A stretch of DNA of 64,000 nucleotides from positions 4,402,501-4,466,500 of the forward strand of contig NZ_CP007806.1 of assembly GCF_000219535.2 (NCBI RefSeq). The letters run 5' to 3'. The first letter of the stretch is position 1. Each line of letters opens with the position of its first letter. This document shows positions 46,162-55,331 of this stretch, piece after piece. The notes beneath the pieces were generated by a model. The model was not told the origin of the DNA. It was given only the letters and a program-made list of their open reading frames with translations, and made no database searches. The position numbers and the translations under genes were made by a program. This stretch comes from Brevibacillus laterosporus LMG 15441. GTDB lineage: Bacteria > Bacillota > Bacilli > Brevibacillales > Brevibacillaceae.

Positions 46162-47496
46162 ATGAAATTACGTCATCCATTGAAAAAAAATTGGACTCAC
46201 CGCTATCATATCACCATCTGGATCAGAATGTTTGGAGCATTCATAACCAGCCTATCTGGCTCAATGCTTGCCCCATTTTTATTATTATATCTGCATGATA
46301 AATTAAATGGTGCTGTGCTAGTACCTATGCTTATAGTCGGATTACAGCCGTTAACCGACATCATGGTTACACTGCTCGGAGGCGGCATTACCGATCGATT
46401 AGGCCGTAAACCCGTGATGTTACTTGCTCTGATTATGCAAAGTATAGCAATGGCAGGTTTTATGTTCGCTGACTCGGTACTTAGCTTTGCCTTGCTGTAC
46501 ATGCTGCATGGAGCGGGACAATCATTGTTTGTTCCTGCCCAACGTGCCCAAATTGCTGATGTAACAACAGAGAGTCAACGCGTGGAAGTGTTCGGATTAC
46601 TCAATACCATTAGCTATACTGGTCTTGCGTTAGGCCCTGTTGGGGGAATGCTGCTATACCAGTATGATCCTACCTGGCTATTTGGTATAGAAGCGTTATC
46701 CATATTTATCTACATGCTTGTATGCTGGTGGAAATTGCCCGAAACAGCTCCTGTCTCAGCTACTGCTCCCTCTTCCTCGTCTGATCAGGTAGAGGTGTCG
46801 GAAACAGCGGAGAAAGAAACCAGATCTTCCGAGCGCATTGGAGTAAGCCATGCTTCTAAAGGAACGGGTAAGCATCGTTACTTCTCATTCCATCGAATGA
46901 CTGCACTGATCACGAGATACAAACATGTACTCAAGCTGATGATCTACACTCTACCAATCAGTTTTTTCTATGCTCAAACGGAGACTAGCTTCCGTATCTA
47001 TTTGCAAGAAAGCTTTGTTAACTATGTATCTATTATTGCAACTCTCTCAACCATTAAAGCCATTTTAGCTGTGATATTACAGCTCCCATTAGTCAAGCTT
47101 ACAGAACGATTATCCTTTCAGCGTGTGATGCTGTTATCCTGCTCATGCTTTATGGTAACCGCGGCCGCCTACGGATTTTCTAAAAGCATGCTCGTCCTTA
47201 TCCTCGTTCAACTATCTTGGACTGTGGGAGAAACCATCGGACTAACACGCTTGCATACGTACATTTCCGAGATCGCTCCTCCAGAGGAACGCGGCCGTTA
47301 TTTCTCTTTACACGGCATTCACTGGGATATTTCACGCACATTTGGTCCTTTTTTAGGCGGAATTGTGTTGCTTACCTTTGGTGGCGAAATCTTATTTAGC
47401 ATTTGCCTTATCCTGTTGCTCTTATCGGGAATCTTATTCTTCCGATCACCAAATTTTCACAAATTGACCAGACAAGACGTGGACTTTCGAAAGTAA
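46162..47496 (+). CDS. MFS transporter, putative efflux protein
   Basis: 444 residues with about 12 hydrophobic segments and a central polar loop (about residues 205-255, Ser/Glu-rich). GGGITDRLGRKPVMLLAL after TM2 is the MFS signature; GPVGGMLLYQYDPTWLFG follows in TM5. GGGGG lies 7 nt before ATG 46162. It is divergent from the SgrR-like regulator, 183 nt apart, which most likely controls it. Drug or sugar efflux is possible; the substrate is not predictable. Confidence 0.85.
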   Translation: MKLRHPLKKNWTHRYHITIWIRMFGAFITSLSGSMLAPFLLLYLHDKLNGAVLVPMLIVGLQPLTDIMVTLLGGGITDRLGRKPVMLLALIMQSIAMAGFMFADSVLSFALLYMLHGAGQSLFVPAQRAQIADVTTESQRVEVFGLLNTISYTGLALGPVGGMLLYQYDPTWLFGIEALSIFIYMLVCWWKLPETAPVSATAPSSSSDQVEVSETAEKETRSSERIGVSHASKGTGKHRYFSFHRMTALITRYKHVLKLMIYTLPISFFYAQTETSFRIYLQESFVNYVSIIATLSTIKAILAVILQLPLVKLTERLSFQRVMLLSCSCFMVTAAAYGFSKSMLVLILVQLSWTVGETIGLTRLHTYISEIAPPEERGRYFSLHGIHWDISRTFGPFLGGIVLLTFGGEILFSICLILLLLSGILFFRSPNFHKLTRQDVDFRK

Positions 47497-47575
47497 ACTG
47501 TAATAAAATAGTGTTAATTATCGAAAGTCATAGCTATATTCTTTATATTTTAGAAAGAGAGGGTCGAATCCATCT

Positions 47576-47866
47576 ATGCTAAAAACCGTTTTGGGACGTG
47601 TTCGTGTGGTTGGCTTTTTAGAAGGTCTTTCCTTCTTACTTCTGCTGTTTATCGCGATGCCACTAAAGTATTATGCTGATCTGCCAATTGGTGTACAAGT
47701 GATCGGGCCCTTGCATGGTGTTCTGTTTGTTCTCTATCTATTCGCTATTGCTCATGCTACTTTTGCGTTAAGATGGTCATTCATTCGTGCGATAGGTGCT
47801 GTGCTAGCATCGGTTATCCCATTTGGAACCTTTGTTTTAGATGCCCGATTAAAAAAGGATGCTTAG
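47576..47866 (+). CDS. DUF3817 family membrane protein (YdzA-like)
   Basis: 96 residues with three hydrophobic segments. VRVVGFLEGLSFLLLLFIAM and MPLKYYADLPIGVQVIGPLH are the DUF3817 signature; the C-terminus FGTFVLDARLKK is usual too. Function unknown. It follows the MFS gene by 79 nt and has a terminator after it. Confidence 0.85.
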   Translation: MLKTVLGRVRVVGFLEGLSFLLLLFIAMPLKYYADLPIGVQVIGPLHGVLFVLYLFAIAHATFALRWSFIRAIGAVLASVIPFGTFVLDARLKKDA

Positions 47867-47910
47867 CTTAAAAAATACTAGTAGGAATGCATGATTTAGC
47901 ATGCTTGAGA

Positions 47911-47937
47911 AGAGGCTACCGATAAGCCTCTTTTTTT
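47911..47937 (+). terminator. terminator after the DUF3817 gene
   Basis: AGAGGCT and AGCCTCT pair around a 7-nt loop and are followed by seven T. Confidence 0.85.
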
Positions 47938-48100
47938 CGTTTTGAGAGAAGGATTTTGTAAGATATTTGTAACCCTTCCGGATAAATTTTTTCTTAGAAT
48001 AAAGGTTTAGTGACCCAAATCTATTCTCCATCCTACATTTGTCACTTTTTCTTAGCTGTACCGTCTTATAAATTGATAAATCTAGTTTTTGAGGTGAATA

Positions 48101-49279
48101 ATGGTTCAACAAAAACCGAGTCGTCTTCAAATCAGACGTAACAAAAAGAAACAAGAACAGCGTAAGCGACTCCGCCTGCTTATCTTGGCAAACACTGTTC
48201 TGTTAACAGTAGGCCTCCTAATCGTCGCTTGTATCTATCTTCCCGAAAAAATTGACAACTTCTTCTCCTCTCAAAATGGCGCATCTTCAGACTCAACAAA
48301 ACCTACACCTGACAATGTTCGTCTTACGTTTGCAGGCGATATCATGATGTCTGGACATGTGGAGACTTTATTAAAGGATAAAGGATATGATCATGCCTTT
48401 ACGCATGTAAAAGATATATTCCTAGCCGACGATTACACAATCGGCAACTTGGAGACTCCTATCACCGAAAAAGGGTCTCCGGCCGCAAACAAGCAGTTTG
48501 TCTATAAATCATCGCCTGAAGCAGTCACGGCTATGAAGAAATCAGGGATTGATCTCGTGAATCTAGCCAACAATCACTCGATGGATCAGGGAGAAGACGG
48601 ATTATTAGATACGATGTACACGTTAGACAAGGAGAAGATCGCGTATGTAGGAGCTGGTGTTAATGCTGATCGTGCCTATTCCCCTGTTTTTGTAGAACGT
48701 AATGGGATTAAAATGGCATTCTTCGGCTTTAGTCGTGTCGTTCCGGAAATTAGCTGGTATGCCAGCAAAAATAAGACAGGCCTAGCGGTAATGTATGATC
48801 CTAAACGGGCAGTGGAGGCCGTACAAGCTGCCAAAAAGGAAGCTGATCTAGTCATTGTCATCGCTCATTGGGGAAAGGAAAAGGTAGATTTTCCTGTAGA
48901 GCACCAAAAGGAATTGGCTAAAGCTCTTGTGAGCGCAGGGGCAGATCTTATTGTTGGTGGTCATCCTCATGTTCTCCAAGGCTTTGAGCAGCTTGATGGA
49001 AAATGGGTTGCATACAGCATGGGAAATTTCATCTTTACCCGCGCCACACAGCCGAAAACCTGGGAAACCATGTTGCTACAAGCTACCCTGACGAAGGAAG
49101 GCGTTAAGGAACTGAAAATGATCCCATACCACGCAGAGCTTGGTCAGGCTGTTCCGATGAATGAAGAAAATTCGCGTCAATTGATCAAGCGGATCGAGTC
49201 AATCTCTTCAGGTGTTACCATTGCAGAGGATGGTACCATTACAGCTTCAGAGAAACGGGCAAACACCAACCATGAATAA
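48101..49279 (+). CDS. CapA/YwtB family metallophosphatase-like protein
   Basis: 392 residues. A basic N-terminus and one membrane helix (LLILANTVLLTVGLLIVACIY) anchor it with the domain outside. The CapA fold shows LTFAGDIMMSGHVE, IGNLETPITEKG, VNLANNHSMDQGEDGL, FGFSRV, IVIAHWGKE, VGGHPHVLQGFE and YSMGNFIF. CapA proteins take part in poly-gamma-glutamate synthesis, but capB/C are not adjacent, so the function here is open. GAGGTG precedes ATG 48101. Confidence 0.88.
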   Translation: MVQQKPSRLQIRRNKKKQEQRKRLRLLILANTVLLTVGLLIVACIYLPEKIDNFFSSQNGASSDSTKPTPDNVRLTFAGDIMMSGHVETLLKDKGYDHAFTHVKDIFLADDYTIGNLETPITEKGSPAANKQFVYKSSPEAVTAMKKSGIDLVNLANNHSMDQGEDGLLDTMYTLDKEKIAYVGAGVNADRAYSPVFVERNGIKMAFFGFSRVVPEISWYASKNKTGLAVMYDPKRAVEAVQAAKKEADLVIVIAHWGKEKVDFPVEHQKELAKALVSAGADLIVGGHPHVLQGFEQLDGKWVAYSMGNFIFTRATQPKTWETMLLQATLTKEGVKELKMIPYHAELGQAVPMNEENSRQLIKRIESISSGVTIAEDGTITASEKRANTNHE

Positions 49280-49395
49280 TCAGAGGGAATAGTCTGTTCA
49301 GGGAATTTATACATTGCAGGCAGAAACATTCCAGCTTGACACAGGAATGAAAAATACAGATTTCATCATTTATCAATGACTAATTTAAAATAACT

Positions 49396-49432
49396 TACAT
49401 GTATCCAACGCTTTAAACGTTGGATACATGTA
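49396..49432. repeat. 15-bp perfect inverted repeat
   Basis: TACATGTATCCAACG and its exact complement flank a 7-base loop. There is no T run, so it is not an ordinary terminator. It lies in the 387-base gap between capA and the TOMM operon, which otherwise holds only the two terminators given below. Confidence 0.6.
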
Positions 49433-49466
49433 TATAAAGTATAAAATGCGTACTTTAAAAAGGAAA

Positions 49467-49490
49467 AGGCTCCTCACAGAGCCTATTTTA
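49467..49490. terminator. terminator-like hairpin after capA
   Basis: AGGCTC and GAGCCT pair around a 6-nt loop and are followed by ATTTTATT. It could end capA transcripts. Confidence 0.5.
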
Positions 49491-49612
49491 TTCCTAAAAC
49501 CTTCAATAACCGCAACGGCGGACTAAGAAGAGAAAATAAAGTCCTAGACTGCCTCTGTTGTGTCTGCCACTTTTCAACTATCGAACCCGGCTCCATATAT
49601 TATCGGTCGCAG

Positions 49613-49649
49613 AAAAAAGGTTGCCGAGTGATGTCTCGACAACCTTTTG
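49613..49649 (-). terminator. terminator of the TOMM operon
   Basis: On the minus strand AAAAGGTTGTCGAG pairs with CTCGGCAACCTTTT (one mismatch) and is followed by six T. It lies about 20 nt past the dehydrogenase stop. Confidence 0.85.
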
Positions 49650-49666
49650 CTTCTTCTCATTCACCC

Positions 49667-51247
49667 CTAGCCATGCAACCCCCCCTCCAATCGGGACCTC
49701 GGACGATAGGGACCAACCGGAATCTGGATCAAGCTGGTTTTTCCATGCGAATCCATCCGATTGAGATTATCACAAGACTCCACGTCATAGCCAAGCAGTG
49801 GGTGCCCGCCCATGCCGAGAGCAGTAGCCGCCAAAAGTAAACGTTGCACGAGCATGCCCGCCTCCATCTGCTGGATGCGATACCCTCTGTACCCCAGTGC
49901 TGCTTTGAGGTGATCTTTATCCCCTGCCACATGAAAGCAGAGCGGTACCTGAAACAGATTTACATTGTCCAGATTCATGCCTTGTTGCAGGTAAAGCCGA
50001 TGATCGCCAAGACGTATCTGCCGCAACGCATGAGCTTCACTGTCATAGCGGTAGGCACCATCCGGAATGTCTTCTACGTTGTACAAACAGCAATACAGGA
50101 AGACACGGGGTTGGCGATTCTCCTGGTCCTCATCCAAATCGTTTCGATATTGGAAGGAAGCAGTCGCCTCTTGTAATAAAGTAGCCAATTGCTGTTGGCT
50201 TACCTTGCCTAAAACAAAACCCATTTCTGGCGAAACTCGTTTTCTGCAGACCGAGCCCAGATCATAAAAGAACCGCCCTACTTGAGGGAGTGCCACTGTG
50301 TTACCCTCATAGGTAATGTTCTTTGCTCCTTCAAACCGCCGAAACGATTGTAGAGATTCCAGTTGGGACGCTTCGGTCATTTGGATCAGCATCGGGTATG
50401 GCAAAACCCGCTGCGACCGTACGTAGTGATTATGCTCTACCTTTAGCAACTCCCGACACAATTCAGCGGCCGTGACGCTTTCATTTGCGCCATTTCCTTT
50501 CCCAAACCACGTACTCCCCGGCTCCACCGACAGCGGGATGACCGCATAGACGCTCTCCTCCTGTTCTGACAGCCCCAGCAGATGGTTAAGCGCACGATCG
50601 AGAAACTGGAAATATACCCCCGATTCATAGCCAAACCGTTTCGAAACTTCGAGTAATTGCCCTATCAGCACGCCAGCATCCAGACCTTGCAGGCGATAGG
50701 CGAAGTTATTGTATTTAAAGAAATTTTTCCAAAACATGGTCGTCACAAAAACGGTCGCAAAACAAGTCGATAGATCACAGCGATTGCCAAGAGCACGAGC
50801 CATATAATCATCGAAATTTCCTTTACGCAATAAAACCAATCGCTGGTGAGCGACATCATAATGGTAGATACCGGTATGGGCACCTTCCAGCTTCAGATAT
50901 ACGTATATTTCGTTTGGATACCTCGCACCGCCAGACGGAACAAACCGTCGGTACGATTGTATCGGTCCAAAAGCTTGTTCCATCGTATTCAGATCAAAGA
51001 CAGACCCGCTGAATTGAGTCAGACCGTATACGTACCAGAGAAAATGACTTATTTCTCGCAGATCTGGTTTCGTGCTCGCTTGTCGCTCCTCCAGCATAAG
51101 CGGTATTTCCGCAGACAACGGGATGACAGGCAAGCCACGGTAGAGCTTAAATGGCAAGGGTGCGTCTTCCCAGTCCACCTCGAAGTCAAGTGGTATTGCC
51201 TTTTCTATGTCGAAATGAAGAGTGTGCAGAAACGTATCCAGCCTCAT
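49667..51247 (-). CDS. SagB-type dehydrogenase of the TOMM cluster, two nitroreductase-like halves
   Basis: 526 residues, about twice a nitroreductase. The N-terminal half has ISHFLWYVYGLTQFSG, RRFVPSGGARYPNEIYVYLK and GIYHYDVAHQRLVLLRKGNF; the C-terminal half repeats the layout with VGRFFYDLGSVCRKRV, DGAYRYDSEAHALRQIRLGD and QMEAGMLVQRLLLAATALGMGGHPLLG. SagB enzymes use FMN to oxidise thiazolines and oxazolines in a modified peptide to thiazoles and oxazoles. It is the third maturation gene, 22 nt after the YcaO gene, with ribosome site AAGGAGG. FMN use and azole formation are inferred from the family. Confidence 0.88.
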   Translation of the reverse strand: MRLDTFLHTLHFDIEKAIPLDFEVDWEDAPLPFKLYRGLPVIPLSAEIPLMLEERQASTKPDLREISHFLWYVYGLTQFSGSVFDLNTMEQAFGPIQSYRRFVPSGGARYPNEIYVYLKLEGAHTGIYHYDVAHQRLVLLRKGNFDDYMARALGNRCDLSTCFATVFVTTMFWKNFFKYNNFAYRLQGLDAGVLIGQLLEVSKRFGYESGVYFQFLDRALNHLLGLSEQEESVYAVIPLSVEPGSTWFGKGNGANESVTAAELCRELLKVEHNHYVRSQRVLPYPMLIQMTEASQLESLQSFRRFEGAKNITYEGNTVALPQVGRFFYDLGSVCRKRVSPEMGFVLGKVSQQQLATLLQEATASFQYRNDLDEDQENRQPRVFLYCCLYNVEDIPDGAYRYDSEAHALRQIRLGDHRLYLQQGMNLDNVNLFQVPLCFHVAGDKDHLKAALGYRGYRIQQMEAGMLVQRLLLAATALGMGGHPLLGYDVESCDNLNRMDSHGKTSLIQIPVGPYRPRSRLEGGLHG

Positions 51248-51269
51248 CCTTTTCCCTCCTTATCACGAT

Positions 51270-53213
51270 TTATGGAAACGGATGCGGATGTGGATTGAGC
51301 TGTTCATACGTTAACGGCTGTTTCGTATACCCAAGCTCCATGGGCACTTGTAGTACCCGATCAAGTCCTTTAACGCGGGTCAGGTGATGTCCGAAAGTCA
51401 TCGGCAGCATCCCCGGAATCAGTACTTTTACGCAATGCAGTCCGTTCCGCAAGATTTCAGGTGTCGTCTGATCCACCACGATCACATCGAGATTCAATCG
51501 GCGGAACGTCTGAAGAAGGGACTTCAAATCATCCGTTAAGTCGCCATACTTTGGCTTCGGTATGAATTCCTCTTCAAACGTTCGCAATGGACGATGATCA
51601 TTCAGCAAAAATTGCAGGCGCTCTTCCGCCTCCGTCAAAGCGTACAGCATAGAATGATGCTCCATCTTTTTCACCAGAAACGGATCGTGGAACATACGCA
51701 CATACTCTTCACGGTTAGCCTCAAACTTCTCGTTCAATGTCAATAGCATAGCGGCCAATTCGTGGATTGAGCTTTTCAACGCCCGCACAGGGTCCGGATG
51801 AGCGCCACCCGCACAGATCAGATTGACTCCCTTTTCTTTTCTGTTTTTCGCCAGTGTCCAAACGCTGGGAATCCCATTCTCCATCGTCGCGTTAAACACA
51901 TAGACATCATAACCGGCCACCGCCTGCAAACGGTAGAGCATCAAGTGCAATTCCTGATCGTGAATCGAAAAGGGGTCAATACGAGGAAGAGGAAGCTCCC
52001 CATACCAGGTCATCAGGAATGAATCACGCTCCACCACTTCCAAAATGGCGTAGAAAATCGCCTCTTCCAGACTGCCGCCCAACGCGCATCCGTTGGAAGT
52101 TTCAAACACAAAGCAATCCTTATCACCCATCCCGTAATAGGCAAGCATCTCCGGAACCAAAATCGAGCGCTCTTGCAAGAACGAGTAGCCCCATACCCAA
52201 TACATTGGTCGGTCAGGATCAAACCGTACGAACGGAAAATCAGGTCTCTCATGCTGTTCCTCGGTGTGTAGCCCTACCTTGACGGGATCGAGCGCTTGAT
52301 CCGCAAGATTGTGGAAACTGTCGCGGATCACGGTCCGCTTGCCGCGAGGTGCAATTCCGCAGTACCGCTCCAAGCCCTCCAATATGGCTGTCATCTCGCT
52401 ATCCTCATACGAATGCGTCCGCCCTGCTGTCCCCTCGTCCCCAGTGAACAACGGCAGACTTACACTTACATCGGCAAACGGCGACACCAGATCACGCAGT
52501 TTTTTATTCAAAAAGCCTGTTCGGTAATCCAGATACTCTTTACCCAAAACCTTCTTGAGATCGTCCATGGAGCGAGAGCGGTAACTGTCGGCGCTGATCT
52601 TCGGATTAGGTTTTAGTGATATGCGAGCTGCAAGCGCCGAATCTTCGGGCATCTGACCGCAAACCTCACATGACGGGTCAGGCAGAATGAAGTGGCGAGA
52701 ACTCCTTAACATTTTCAGGTTGATCAAAAATAACCGACCTTCCAAGTGGGCTTGCTCGCCTGTTAGCACCCGCTGTACCTCTGCCACGAGCACGTGAGTC
52801 ATCTGCAAAAGCCCCGTGTGCGATGCCCATGCATCACGTGAGATATTCGCTTGCTCGCCCAGCCGTTGTTGCAGCTCCCATATCTCTTGACGCTCACGTC
52901 CCGCCATCAGATATCGCAGATCAGCACACTGCGAACACCCCGGCGTACCAGGACGCACCAGCGGCCCAACCACGCCTTCACCAAACGCAACGAAACCGCG
53001 CAGCCAAGGGATGCCAGATGTTTGCAACACCGCTTCCGCCTCTCGATGTACGAAAGGATTCCAAGCATCGTGCAACACCAGAGCTATTTCCGCTGTTTTC
53101 GGTATTTGGGCCTTCAAATCCGTCTGACGAACGACCTCGTATGGACCAGACAATTCTTTGCACACGAGATCCGCCAAGAGCCCTTCTCCGACAACCAAAA
53201 CGACTGAACTCAC
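51270..53213 (-). CDS. fused E1-like/YcaO cyclodehydratase (TOMM D protein)
   Basis: 647 residues. Residues 1-215 are a short E1-like (ThiF/C-protein) domain with VVLVVGEGLLADLVCKELSG and two zinc-binding CxxC pairs (CSQCADLRY; CEVCGQM). Residues ~225-647 are YcaO, the ATP-dependent enzyme that cyclises Cys/Ser/Thr to azolines by phosphorylating the backbone amide. YcaO features are FLNKKLRDLVSPFAD, EGLERYCGIAP, ETSNGCALGGSLEEAIFYAILEVVERDSF (in parts: SNGCALGGSLEEA, LEVVERDSF) and SIHELAAML. The protein ends PHPHPFP, matching the PxPxP C-terminus needed for activity in D proteins. It starts GTG and overlaps the F gene by 4 nt. Confidence 0.92.
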   Translation of the reverse strand: MSSVVLVVGEGLLADLVCKELSGPYEVVRQTDLKAQIPKTAEIALVLHDAWNPFVHREAEAVLQTSGIPWLRGFVAFGEGVVGPLVRPGTPGCSQCADLRYLMAGRERQEIWELQQRLGEQANISRDAWASHTGLLQMTHVLVAEVQRVLTGEQAHLEGRLFLINLKMLRSSRHFILPDPSCEVCGQMPEDSALAARISLKPNPKISADSYRSRSMDDLKKVLGKEYLDYRTGFLNKKLRDLVSPFADVSVSLPLFTGDEGTAGRTHSYEDSEMTAILEGLERYCGIAPRGKRTVIRDSFHNLADQALDPVKVGLHTEEQHERPDFPFVRFDPDRPMYWVWGYSFLQERSILVPEMLAYYGMGDKDCFVFETSNGCALGGSLEEAIFYAILEVVERDSFLMTWYGELPLPRIDPFSIHDQELHLMLYRLQAVAGYDVYVFNATMENGIPSVWTLAKNRKEKGVNLICAGGAHPDPVRALKSSIHELAAMLLTLNEKFEANREEYVRMFHDPFLVKKMEHHSMLYALTEAEERLQFLLNDHRPLRTFEEEFIPKPKYGDLTDDLKSLLQTFRRLNLDVIVVDQTTPEILRNGLHCVKVLIPGMLPMTFGHHLTRVKGLDRVLQVPMELGYTKQPLTYEQLNPHPHPFP

Positions 53214-55147
53214 CGGGACTCCTCCTCCCGCAGCAAAACCCCATATACTCCTGCCAGTTCCTTTTTCAAAAAGGACTCCTGCGCCAAATCCAAGAGGAAG
53301 AGCCGCTTCTGATTCCGTTTCAAAACCTGTAGAGCGGACTGCAAGATCTCTGTTTGCGCTTTTTCGTCTAGTCCGGGAATCGCAAGACTGTTTTGCTCCT
53401 GTTCTTCCAAAAGAACGGATGCACGGGACAACGCAAGCGGCATGCGAAATTCCGCCTGATTTTGTGCCACTAGCAAGGCATACTGCAACGAATTACGCAA
53501 CGCCATGGTCACATTTAAACCTACACTGCCATACCAGCGTTCACCTGTACCGACCCACACCGCAGGGAAACCGAACACTTCTGCTCCCACTCCGATCCTC
53601 GGTGTTCCTTGCATGGTGATCAATGCTTGCAAATAAAACCGGCAATACTCATCTTCTACCGTACTCAATTGCACCTGATTAACAGAAGGTTTTTGATCCA
53701 TATGCTGCGTGCTCAGTTCTTGGAACAAACACTTTTGCAACCCGCGGCTGACACCCTCCACTGCGGTCTCCCCCGCTCCGACTCCGACAAAATCATGTGG
53801 CTCTAGCATTTGTCCCGTCAAGAACGTGGGAACCATACGCGATACATACGCTTCTATTCCGGTCAGCCCCGCATCCTTCCGAGCCTCCTCATGCGTCATC
53901 CCTGTGCACACCATCTCCGGCAACAGCTCGGCCGGTCCCTCCGACAGCGGGTCAGTTGCCTGAATTCGGCACTGGGCCAATGGAAGCTGCTTTAAGTTCC
54001 CCTCCTCCCAGATGTGGAAAATCCCTGATTCTGCTGATGTCAATGTGCTGAAATAAGGGATCAGACCGTTCGAATCACTTGAGTCCTTTTTTTGTTCGAG
54101 GTGTTCATCAATATCTTCTATCCATTTGACTTTCGTTTTTCCTGTCACCAACGGGTGAGACATGAACGAATGCCAGTTTCCTTCCAACGTCTCCAGATCA
54201 AGAAGGTAGACCTTATTCTTCGGTTCCGATTCGTTCACCGCCGTAATGGTCTTGAACAATTCAAACACGATTACATTTGCCAGCATCGCTCCCGCTGTAG
54301 AGGAAAACGTGTGCAGCTTTTCGTCTTTGCAGAGAACGGATTGGTGTATACGGCGCCACGCCGACTCCCAACATTCCTCGGAGTCTGGATGCACAAGCGG
54401 TCCCGCTACCCCCACCTGCTGTAGACATATCGCTGGCAGCAGCACCTTGCCCTCTTCCCTGCAAACGGCTTGGAGAACCCGCAGTTCCTCTACATTGCCC
54501 TCCTGAGAAACGTACAAAATCGCATCAAACGGCTGCACAACCTCGCGCCAAGTATTTACTACCTCCGCCTGTAGCGCAAGCTCCTCTATGGCTACCTCGG
54601 GGTCCGTTTCGCGGGCATGAGACGCCAGCTCCACTATCCGTTGTCGATCCGTCGGCAGCGAACGATTGATCAGCATATGGAACCTGGACAAGCCGGAATC
54701 AAGCAACGCCACAACTAATGAGACAAAGATCGGACCGGAGCCGATCGCTAGCACTTTAGCCTGACGATAAGACATGAAACGATAAGCACCAGAATCAGCC
54801 AGATTACTTAAAAATTCAATTTGTGAAGCATACCTTTTGCAAATCTTGTCCGTAAGCTGATGCGGACGATCTTGGCTCACATCCTGAACAAAACCATTTT
54901 GGAATAAATTTTCTGCGATTTCAAACACACGATCCCGATATTCTTTCGGCAATCTGTCCGTCAGCTCGCCCAACGTGTTCTCCCCGTTAAACACCGGCAA
55001 CAGTTTTTCAATCCACTGATCAACCCCATTTCCTTCCATACGAAATGAGCCTACATTATTCCGAAAATACACATTTCCCTTTGCATCAGGGAGAAAAAAA
55101 GTATCCTTTTTCACTTTCAGACGCATAGAAGAGTCTAATCGTGTCAT
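53210..55147 (-). CDS. ocin-ThiF-like leader-binding F protein of the TOMM cluster
   Basis: 645 residues from ATG 55147 (GGAGGAG, good spacing). Residues ~10-90 look like the RiPP recognition element: LKVKKDTFFLPDAKGNVYFRN (in parts), GVDQWIEKLLPVFNGENTL, LPKEYRDRVFEIAENLFQNGFV. An E1/ThiF-like Rossmann domain follows (AKVLAIGSGPIFVSLVVALL; ILYVSQEGNVEELRVL), then a YcaO-like or SagD-like C-terminal part. It resembles putative thiazole-containing bacteriocin maturation proteins; in heterocycloanthracin systems such F proteins bind the leader and activate the D protein. It is the first maturation gene after the precursor. Confidence 0.88.
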   Translation of the reverse strand: MTRLDSSMRLKVKKDTFFLPDAKGNVYFRNNVGSFRMEGNGVDQWIEKLLPVFNGENTLGELTDRLPKEYRDRVFEIAENLFQNGFVQDVSQDRPHQLTDKICKRYASQIEFLSNLADSGAYRFMSYRQAKVLAIGSGPIFVSLVVALLDSGLSRFHMLINRSLPTDRQRIVELASHARETDPEVAIEELALQAEVVNTWREVVQPFDAILYVSQEGNVEELRVLQAVCREEGKVLLPAICLQQVGVAGPLVHPDSEECWESAWRRIHQSVLCKDEKLHTFSSTAGAMLANVIVFELFKTITAVNESEPKNKVYLLDLETLEGNWHSFMSHPLVTGKTKVKWIEDIDEHLEQKKDSSDSNGLIPYFSTLTSAESGIFHIWEEGNLKQLPLAQCRIQATDPLSEGPAELLPEMVCTGMTHEEARKDAGLTGIEAYVSRMVPTFLTGQMLEPHDFVGVGAGETAVEGVSRGLQKCLFQELSTQHMDQKPSVNQVQLSTVEDEYCRFYLQALITMQGTPRIGVGAEVFGFPAVWVGTGERWYGSVGLNVTMALRNSLQYALLVAQNQAEFRMPLALSRASVLLEEQEQNSLAIPGLDEKAQTEILQSALQVLKRNQKRLFLLDLAQESFLKKELAGVYGVLLREEESR

Positions 55148-55245
55148 GTCACTCCTCCTTACCGTTAGCCGTTCCCAAAATGACGCGTAAGCACCCTTCA
55201 CCGTAATCTTATGTATGGCTATTTGTCCCTCATACCTCAACTTTT

Positions 55246-55301
55246 AAAGAGATAACCCCTGCAAGCCAAACACCTTGACTATGCAGGGGCTATCTCTTTT
55301 T
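55246..55301. terminator. hairpin between precursor and maturation genes (partial terminator)
   Basis: AAAGAGATAACCCCTGCA pairs with TGCAGGGGCTATCTCTTT (one mismatch, 17 of 18) around an 18-nt loop. On the minus strand only TTT follows the stem, so some transcripts should stop here and some read through. This would give more precursor than enzyme mRNA. Confidence 0.75.
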
Positions 55302-55331
55302 CTCAGGTAGCTCAAAGTTGCCTTTAGGACC

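Noticed and set aside
47849..48154. Minus-strand 101-codon frame across the start of capA
   Set aside because: It overlaps the terminator and the basic N-terminus of CapA and has no ribosome site.
53158..54506. Several long plus-strand frames across the F and D genes
   Set aside because: They are shadows of the GC-rich TOMM genes, with no family resemblance and no ribosome sites.
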